A stretch of 21,263 nucleotides of DNA from Pseudomonadota bacterium (GTDB taxonomy: Bacteria > Pseudomonadota > Alphaproteobacteria > Rhizobiales > Hyphomicrobiaceae). Below the pieces are notes generated by a model. It did no database searches, was not told the DNA's origin, and worked only from the letters and a program-made list of their open reading frames with translations. Positions within the stretch are counted from its first letter, which is position 1; every line of letters starts with the position of its first letter. The stretch lies in NCBI GenBank assembly GCA_021813195.1, contig JAKALI010000013.1, positions 1 to 21,263 on the forward strand, given 5' to 3'. Positions 15,709 to 21,263 of the stretch are shown here, piece after piece. The position numbers were made by a program, and so were the translations under genes.

Positions 15709-16680
15709 ATGCTGACAGTGTATGAATGTGCCAATGGCCGGTTGGCCGCGCGGACCAGCGAAGATCGGCTGGGACCAGGCCTCGTTTGGATCGATCTCCT
15801 CAATCCGACGGCAGAGGAGGAGCAGCAAATCGAAAGTCTGCTCGCGATTGATGTCCCCACGCGCGCCGAGCTGAGGGAAATTGAAGCCTCGAGCCGCTTT
15901 TATGAAGAAGACGGCGCGATCTTCATGACATCCTCGATCATTTACAATATCGAGGATCCTGTACCCGCAACCTCCACCATCACGTTCATCCTCAAGGGCA
16001 ACACGCTTGTAACGGTTCGTGACGTCGAACCGCGATCGTTTCAAATGTTTACGCAGCGTGCCGAACGAGGCAGCCTCGCTTCCAATTCAGGACAAGCGGT
16101 GCTCATTGGCCTGTTCGAAGTTCTCGTGCAGCGGACCGCTGATTTGCTGGAGCGCATTCAAGACGAAGTCGACCGCCTCGCCCATTCGGTCTTCAACATC
16201 AAGGCGGAACGACGCGACAGCTCTCGCCGTTTCGACGTCCTTTTGCGCCAGACGGGCAAAGAAGGCGACATCGTCTCGCGCGTGTTGGAAAGCGTGACGT
16301 CGCTCGAGCGCACGCTGCATTTCCTGCGCGATGCGCTGCGTCACGAAAACGTCGAAAACCAGATTGCCAAGCGCATCAAGACCGTGCAGCGGGACATCCA
16401 ATCGCTGATGGAACACAACCGGTTCTTGACCCACCGTATCGGTTTTTTGCTGGAAGCGACCCTCGGCATGATCGCAACCGAGCAGAACCAGGTCATCAAG
16501 ATGTTTTCGGTGATCGCGGTCGTTCTTCTGCCGCCGACCCTCATCGCCTCGATCTATGGCATGAACTTCGAGTACATGCCGGAATTGAAGTGGACCCTGG
16601 GCTATCCGTTTGCGCTCGTCTTGATGGTGCTTTCGGCCGTCCTACCTTATTGGTATTTCCGCCGCAAAGGCTGGTTCTAG
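15709..16680 (+). CDS. corA: CorA-family divalent metal ion channel
   Basis: CorA proteins are pentameric inner-membrane channels for Mg2+ (in some members Co2+, Ni2+ or Zn2+). The 323-residue product has the cytoplasmic alpha/beta domain (1 to about 130), the long helical stalk (about 135-260), a first membrane helix near 264-283 ending in the signature GMN (284-286, YGMNF), and a second helix near 297-315 with a basic tail (FRRKGWF). The periplasmic loop is FEYMPELKW. An AGGTGAGG ribosome-binding sequence precedes ATG 15709. It appears to be a single-gene unit. I see no Mg-sensing leader, and which metal it prefers cannot be told from sequence. Confidence 0.93.
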   Translation: MLTVYECANGRLAARTSEDRLGPGLVWIDLLNPTAEEEQQIESLLAIDVPTRAELREIEASSRFYEEDGAIFMTSSIIYNIEDPVPATSTITFILKGNTLVTVRDVEPRSFQMFTQRAERGSLASNSGQAVLIGLFEVLVQRTADLLERIQDEVDRLAHSVFNIKAERRDSSRRFDVLLRQTGKEGDIVSRVLESVTSLERTLHFLRDALRHENVENQIAKRIKTVQRDIQSLMEHNRFLTHRIGFLLEATLGMIATEQNQVIKMFSVIAVVLLPPTLIASIYGMNFEYMPELKWTLGYPFALVLMVLSAVLPYWYFRRKGWF

Positions 16681-16942
16681 GCCAACCGCCCCGTCCATCC
16701 GGCTGCCGATGATCGTCCGTGAGGCCGTCGTGCCCCGGATCGGCGCGCGGGGTGAGTCCTGGCCGGCGCATCGGACTATGGTCTGATGTGCCTCCGACTT
16801 CGGCACCCAATAGCCTCGCGACCTCCGACCCTACCAGGCCCGCGTCCTATGCGCGAGGCTGCGACCAACAGTCCCGCCCCGGCGGGCTCTCGGTGTTGCA
16901 GTTCCGCGCCCGCTAGAGGCGCCGGGTCAATCGGAGGATGTT

Positions 16943-19900
16943 ATGGTCTCTTACAATCGCAATGATCTCGAATTCATCCTCCAACAGATCAAGCTCTCGG
17001 AAGCCCATGCGGCCGGCCAAGACCTCACCACTCTCATCCCCAATCCGCTCCTCCCCTGGGGCGTGAGGACCGTCGATGGAACCCTGAATAATATCATCCC
17101 CGGCCGCGAAACGTGGGGCGCGGCCGATCTTCCGTTCCCGCGCCTCACCGACTATAGCGTGCGCACCGGAACTGCACCGGGCGATCCCTTCGATATCAAT
17201 GGGCCTGCGCCTGGTGGCGTGATCTCCAACACCAATTACGGCTCGACGGCGAGCGTGGTCGACACCGCGCCGCGCACCATCTCCAATCTCATTGTTGACC
17301 AGACCGTCAACAATCCGGCTGCCGTGCGAGCGGCACTCGAATACGCCGGCTTCACACCTGCCGCCGCGGATGCGCTCGTGGCGGACCACTACGCCGCGAT
17401 CGCGGCAGCTCGTGCCAAACTTGCCGGCGCCACGCCCGGCGGCGATCCCGATTATGCGGCAGCTCTGGCTGCCTACGACACGGCAAGGGGGGCATTGTCT
17501 ACTGCCGCGGTTCAGGCTACCGGCGTCAATGCCGCGACGACGGCGCTCTTGTCGGCCCTGACGACAGGTGGACCGAATTGGGAACCGTCCGACCTCGCTG
17601 CCCTGTCCAATGCCATCACAGCTGTGGCGGATCTGCTGACAAGCGCAGAGGCCGCCGTCGCGGCCCTGGATGTGCCGGCAGGCCCTGTCGCGGATTTGAT
17701 TTCTGATCCCGATGTAGCCCAAGCAATTGCCTTCCGCGACGCTGTTCAGAGTTTGTCTGATCTGCTGACCGGAATTGACACGTCGACTCCGGCCATCGAC
17801 TTGGCTGACCTGATCTCCGCCGTACAAGCCAGTCTCGCCGACGACGCGTTTGCCACCACGCTGGGAGGCCTCGGCGAACAACTGGAAGCCTCGCGCGCAG
17901 ACCTTTATGCTGATGCCCCGATCAGCACGGCCGATGCCCGGGCCGCGCTCAATGCCGCAATCGGCGATCTCCAGGCAACTCTTATTGCGAACGGCGTCGA
18001 GATCACTGCGAATGGCTCCCTCGTCATCCCTAACGTCGCACCGGATGAAGGCATTTCCGCGCCATTCAACTCATGGATGACCCTGTTTGGCCAATTCTTC
18101 GATCACGGCCTCGACCTGGTGGAGAAGACCTCGACCAGCCGCGTTTACATTCCGCTTCAGCCCGACGATCCTCTTTATGTCGAAGGCGGCACTTCGAACT
18201 TCATGGTCGTCACGCGGACCACGGCGGACGCCCGCAATCTGACGACGCCGTTCGTCGACCAGAACCAGACTTACACGTCTCACGCATCTCATCAGGTGTT
18301 CCTGCGCGAATACATGAAATGGGATCACGACGGGAATGCCGGCACGGCTGCGAAGGTCGTTGCAACGGGACATCTGCTCGAGGGACAGAACGGCGGACTT
18401 GCCACCTGGGCGGATGTGAAGGCGCAAGCGATCGAGATGCTGGGCTTGAAGCTAGACGACCGCCATGTCCACGAGGTGCCCCTGCTCGCCACCGATTTGT
18501 ATGGCTCATTCGAACGCGCCCCCAACGGCTACGCCATGGTCGTCGTCACCGTGACGTTGTCGGATAACAGCGTCGTCACAGCGCGCGCGGCTGGCAAGGA
18601 CGGCGGCCTCGACCTTCTCAATATCACCGAGGCTGATCTCGTCAATTTCACCGCACCGGGTGGGCTCACCGTGACCGGCATCGCGGCTCTTGGCACCGGG
18701 CATGCCTTCCTCGACGACATTGCGCACACCGCCGCTCCCGCATTTGTCGATCCGGATCGCAATCCTGCAACGAACAACAGCATCTGGACCACCCCCGATG
18801 CCAACGACACGGTCGGCAACCGGTTCGATGATCAGGTGGTCAACGAATTCGGCGTGCGGCTAACCTACGACAACGAACTGCTCGACCGCCACTTCATCAC
18901 CGGCGATGGCCGCGGCAATGAGAACATCGGGCTCACTGCAGTCCACCACGTGTTCCACTCCGAACACAACCGGATGGCCGAACACACGAAACAAGTCGTA
19001 CTTTCGAGCGGCGATGTCGCTTTCCTCAACGAATGGCTCTTGGTTCCCGTCGCCGAAATTCCCACCGACCTCTCGACGCTGGTCTGGAACGGGGAACGGC
19101 TGTTCCAAGCCGCCCGATTCGGCACCGAAATGCAGTATCAGCACCTCGTGTTTGAGGAGTTCGCCCGCAAGGTGAACCCCATGGTTGATCTGTTTGTCTT
19201 CAATCCGACCATGGACATCAATCCAGCGATTTTCGCCGAGTTTGCGCACGTGGTGTATCGCTTTGGCCACTCGATGCTGAACGAGACGGTCGACCGCCTG
19301 GCCGCAGATGGCGTGACCTCAAATGACATGGGCCTCATCGAGGCCTTCCTTAACCCGGTGGCCTTCGACAATAACGGTGCACTCTCCGCTCGCGAAGCGG
19401 CCGGCGCAATCGCGCGTGGCATGACGCGTCAGACGGGCAACGAGATCGACGAATTTGTGACTGAAGCGCTGCGCAACAATCTGCTCGGCCTTCCGCTCGA
19501 TCTCGCCACGATCAACCTGGCGCGCGGTCGCGAGACCGGTATGCCCACGTTGAACGAAGCACGCGCGCAATTCTTTGAAATGACGCGCAGTCAGTGGTTG
19601 AAACCCTATGACAACTGGGTCGATTTCGCCCAGAACCTGAAGAACCCGACCTCCATCATCAACTTCATTGCGGCGTATGGCACGCACGAGAGCATCGTCA
19701 ACGCCGCGACCTACCTTGAGAAGCGCGACGCCGCCGCGTTGCTCGTGCTCGGCGGCCCGGGCGCTCCAGCCGATCGGCTGGATTTCCTCAATGCGACTGG
19801 AGCCTATACTGGCGGTTCGCTCGGCGGCCTCAACAACGTCGATTTGTGGATCGGTGGCTTGGCGGAGGCGATTCTGCCCTTCGGCGGCATGCTCGGCTCC

Positions 19901-21263
19901 ACGTTCACCTTTGTGTTCGAGATGCAGATGGAGAACCTGCAAAATGGCGATCGGTTCTACTATCTCTCCCGCACGCAGGGCCTGCATTTCCTCCAGGAAC
20001 TCGAGAACAATTCGTTCGCCAAGATCGTGATGAAGAACACCGATCTCGGCGCACCCGGCGCCACCCACCTGCCCGGCGAAATCTTTGCTCGCGTCGATCA
20101 TATCCTCGAGGTCAATCAGTCCATCCAGCTTGAGCCGGACCCGGTGCATGACGATGCGGTCCTGGAGGCCTTGTCACCCAAAGTGGTGCGCGCCAGCAAC
20201 GTGACGATCGACGGCACCTTATATGCCAACTATTTGAAGTTCACCGGCGGGGAGCACGTTGTCCTGGGGGGCACGGATCAGGATGACGTTCTCATCGGAG
20301 ACCTGGGTGATGACACGATCTGGGGTGACGGCGGCAACGATCTCATCATCGGCGGTCATGGCATCAACCGTCTGCATGGCGGCGCGGGCGACGACATCAT
20401 CTTCGGCGGCGGCGATCCCGAGTTCCTCCACGGCGAAGACGGCAACGATGTCATCCACGGCGGCAACGGCCTTGGAGATCTGATCTTCGGCGGCGCGGGG
20501 CAAGACTTCGTGATCGCGGGTATCGACGGCAAAGAAGTCTTTGGCGGCGAGGGCAACGACTTCATCCTCGGCACACCCGACATGGACTTCCTGCTCGGCG
20601 GCGAAGGCGACGACTGGATTGAAGGCGGTGAAGGTTTCGACACGATCGCCGGCGACAACTCGGAGCTGTTCTTCAACTCTTCGATCATCGGCCACGACGT
20701 GATGTTTGCCGGCAGCAACGAAAATGATTTCGACGCCGAGAGCGGCGACGACATCATGGTGCAGGGCGAAAGCGTCATGCGCAACGAGGGCATGCTCGGC
20801 TTCGACTGGGTGTCGTTCCAGGATCACAAGAACTTCGGCGTCACCGTCGATATGAATGTGAAGATATTCACGACTGTTTTCGATGATATTCTGCGCAACC
20901 GTTTCGATCGCGTAGAGGCCCTATCGGGTTCGATTTTCAGCGATACCATCATCGGCGACAGCCGCCTTGCACCGGATGGTCCATTCAATCCCGCCATTCC
21001 CGTCAATGAGCAGACGCTCGAAGGCGATGAACTCAATCGGGATGGGGTGGAGCGTATCGCCGGTCTCCATCGCATTCTAGGATTCGACTCGATCATCGAT
21101 CTGCGCGCGGCCTTCCCCGAGGGTTCCAGCGTCGTCTTCAATTCCGGCAATATCCTGCTCGGGAATGGCGGCAGCGATCTAATCGAAGGCCGCGGTGGCG
21201 ACGACATCCTCGACGGCGATGCCGCTCTGCAAGTGCGCATCGGCATTGTCGATGCCGAGGGTC
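16943..21263 (+). CDS. Animal-type haem peroxidase with RTX calcium-binding repeats (3' truncated by window)
   Basis: The frame runs from ATG 16943 (GGAGGA at 16933-16938) to the window edge without a stop: 1440 codons. There is no N-terminal signal peptide. Residues 30-128 look like the start of a bacterial peroxidase domain (TLIPNPLLPWGVRTVDGT, then FPRLTDYSV). Residues about 129-358 are an Ala/Asp-rich insertion. The catalytic core follows: Q384, D387 and distal H388 in FGQFFDHG, R657 and E660 in GDGRGNE, EHNRMAEH, and proximal H776 in RFGHSML. These match myeloperoxidase Gln91, Asp94, His95, Arg239, Glu242 and His336. The sulfonium-forming Met243 is replaced by N661. RTX nonapeptides occupy about 1114-1240 and 1405-1430. 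Probably calcium-dependent and exported by a type I system encoded elsewhere. Some RTX peroxidases of this type are linked to Mn(II) oxidation; the substrate here is unknown. Confidence 0.92.
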   Translation, partial: MVSYNRNDLEFILQQIKLSEAHAAGQDLTTLIPNPLLPWGVRTVDGTLNNIIPGRETWGAADLPFPRLTDYSVRTGTAPGDPFDINGPAPGGVISNTNYGSTASVVDTAPRTISNLIVDQTVNNPAAVRAALEYAGFTPAAADALVADHYAAIAAARAKLAGATPGGDPDYAAALAAYDTARGALSTAAVQATGVNAATTALLSALTTGGPNWEPSDLAALSNAITAVADLLTSAEAAVAALDVPAGPVADLISDPDVAQAIAFRDAVQSLSDLLTGIDTSTPAIDLADLISAVQASLADDAFATTLGGLGEQLEASRADLYADAPISTADARAALNAAIGDLQATLIANGVEITANGSLVIPNVAPDEGISAPFNSWMTLFGQFFDHGLDLVEKTSTSRVYIPLQPDDPLYVEGGTSNFMVVTRTTADARNLTTPFVDQNQTYTSHASHQVFLREYMKWDHDGNAGTAAKVVATGHLLEGQNGGLATWADVKAQAIEMLGLKLDDRHVHEVPLLATDLYGSFERAPNGYAMVVVTVTLSDNSVVTARAAGKDGGLDLLNITEADLVNFTAPGGLTVTGIAALGTGHAFLDDIAHTAAPAFVDPDRNPATNNSIWTTPDANDTVGNRFDDQVVNEFGVRLTYDNELLDRHFITGDGRGNENIGLTAVHHVFHSEHNRMAEHTKQVVLSSGDVAFLNEWLLVPVAEIPTDLSTLVWNGERLFQAARFGTEMQYQHLVFEEFARKVNPMVDLFVFNPTMDINPAIFAEFAHVVYRFGHSMLNETVDRLAADGVTSNDMGLIEAFLNPVAFDNNGALSAREAAGAIARGMTRQTGNEIDEFVTEALRNNLLGLPLDLATINLARGRETGMPTLNEARAQFFEMTRSQWLKPYDNWVDFAQNLKNPTSIINFIAAYGTHESIVNAATYLEKRDAAALLVLGGPGAPADRLDFLNATGAYTGGSLGGLNNVDLWIGGLAEAILPFGGMLGSTFTFVFEMQMENLQNGDRFYYLSRTQGLHFLQELENNSFAKIVMKNTDLGAPGATHLPGEIFARVDHILEVNQSIQLEPDPVHDDAVLEALSPKVVRASNVTIDGTLYANYLKFTGGEHVVLGGTDQDDVLIGDLGDDTIWGDGGNDLIIGGHGINRLHGGAGDDIIFGGGDPEFLHGEDGNDVIHGGNGLGDLIFGGAGQDFVIAGIDGKEVFGGEGNDFILGTPDMDFLLGGEGDDWIEGGEGFDTIAGDNSELFFNSSIIGHDVMFAGSNENDFDAESGDDIMVQGESVMRNEGMLGFDWVSFQDHKNFGVTVDMNVKIFTTVFDDILRNRFDRVEALSGSIFSDTIIGDSRLAPDGPFNPAIPVNEQTLEGDELNRDGVERIAGLHRILGFDSIIDLRAAFPEGSSVVFNSGNILLGNGGSDLIEGRGGDDILDGDAALQVRIGIVDAEG
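20282..20660 (+). repeat. RTX nonapeptide repeat block within the peroxidase gene
   Basis: About a dozen imperfect GGxGxDxUx units lie in tandem, for example GGAGDDIIF, GEDGNDVIH, GGEGNDFIL and GGEGDDWIE. Such units form a calcium-binding parallel beta-roll that folds after secretion. One or two more units appear at about 21164-21225 (GNGGSDLIEGRGGDDIL), separated by some 170 residues of non-repeat sequence. The DNA repeats are degenerate, so this is a protein repeat, not a tandem DNA array. Confidence 0.9.

Noticed and set aside
16873..16886. CCCGC/GCGGG hairpin upstream of the peroxidase gene
   Set aside because: A five-bp stem with no T-tract and no link to the ribosome-binding site; too weak to call a terminator or switch.
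20282..20660. Regular GGC-rich periodicity resembling a tandem or CRISPR-like array
   Set aside because: Period 27 encodes RTX nonapeptides in frame. The units are degenerate, with no conserved repeat/spacer structure.
18860..20827. Several minus-strand open frames of 136-276 codons
   Set aside because: They are shadows of the peroxidase-RTX gene. Their repetitive Val/Ala/Asp composition mirrors the RTX repeats.

Overview
The window looks like chromosomal DNA of a high-GC alphaproteobacterium, most likely of the order Hyphomicrobiales (Rhizobiales). The evidence is an Hsp20 gene with an RpoH-type promoter and a ROSE-like leader next to a DUF1150 gene, an Uup-type ABC-F protein beginning MAPALL, a MeaB GTPase, a FemAB-like DUF482 protein and several small secreted proteins of a type common in that order. 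I cannot name a genus. No transposase, integrase, phage gene or CRISPR array was seen.

Layout. 1-246: 3' end of an unrecognised gene. 346-4271 (+): truA, a baeRF-type protein and the ABC-F ATPase uup, a translation-related cluster. 4308-5405 (+): a heat-shock unit with a sigma-32 promoter (CTTGAA, 15 nt, CCCATAT), a leader whose last hairpin carries the ROSE signature over the Shine-Dalgarno site, hsp20, a DUF1150 gene with its own hairpin over the ribosome-binding site, and a strong terminator. 5439-6425 (-): an NDUFA9-like SDR protein. 6579-6663 (+): tRNA-Leu(CAG) with a good promoter. 6971-7810 (-): exported M48 metalloprotease. 7907-9659 (+): DUF482/FemAB-like protein, then a HIT protein. 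9703-13908 (-): three envelope proteins in a row: a membrane-anchored DUF900 alpha/beta hydrolase, a small secreted protein, and a large low-complexity secreted protein ending in DUF2314. 14173-15213 (+): meaB, whose stop codon overlaps that of a convergent small four-cysteine secreted protein (15210-15521). 15709-16680 (+): corA-type metal channel.

16943-21263 (+, running off the window): at least 1440 codons of an animal-type haem peroxidase followed by RTX calcium-binding repeats. This is the most striking gene here. It keeps the distal Gln/Asp/His, the catalytic Arg, a haem-linking Glu and the proximal His of the myeloperoxidase family. It carries an Ala-rich insertion of about 230 residues ahead of the distal His and has no N-terminal signal peptide, as expected of type I-secreted RTX proteins. 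Its closest described functional relatives are the RTX-bearing bacterial peroxidases linked to Mn(II) oxidation, but the substrate cannot be read from sequence.

How they work together. Most genes are housekeeping or envelope functions in short transcription units. The clear regulatory story is the hsp20-DUF1150 unit, apparently controlled by heat at both transcription (RpoH) and translation (RNA thermometer). The clear accessory function is the exported peroxidase.
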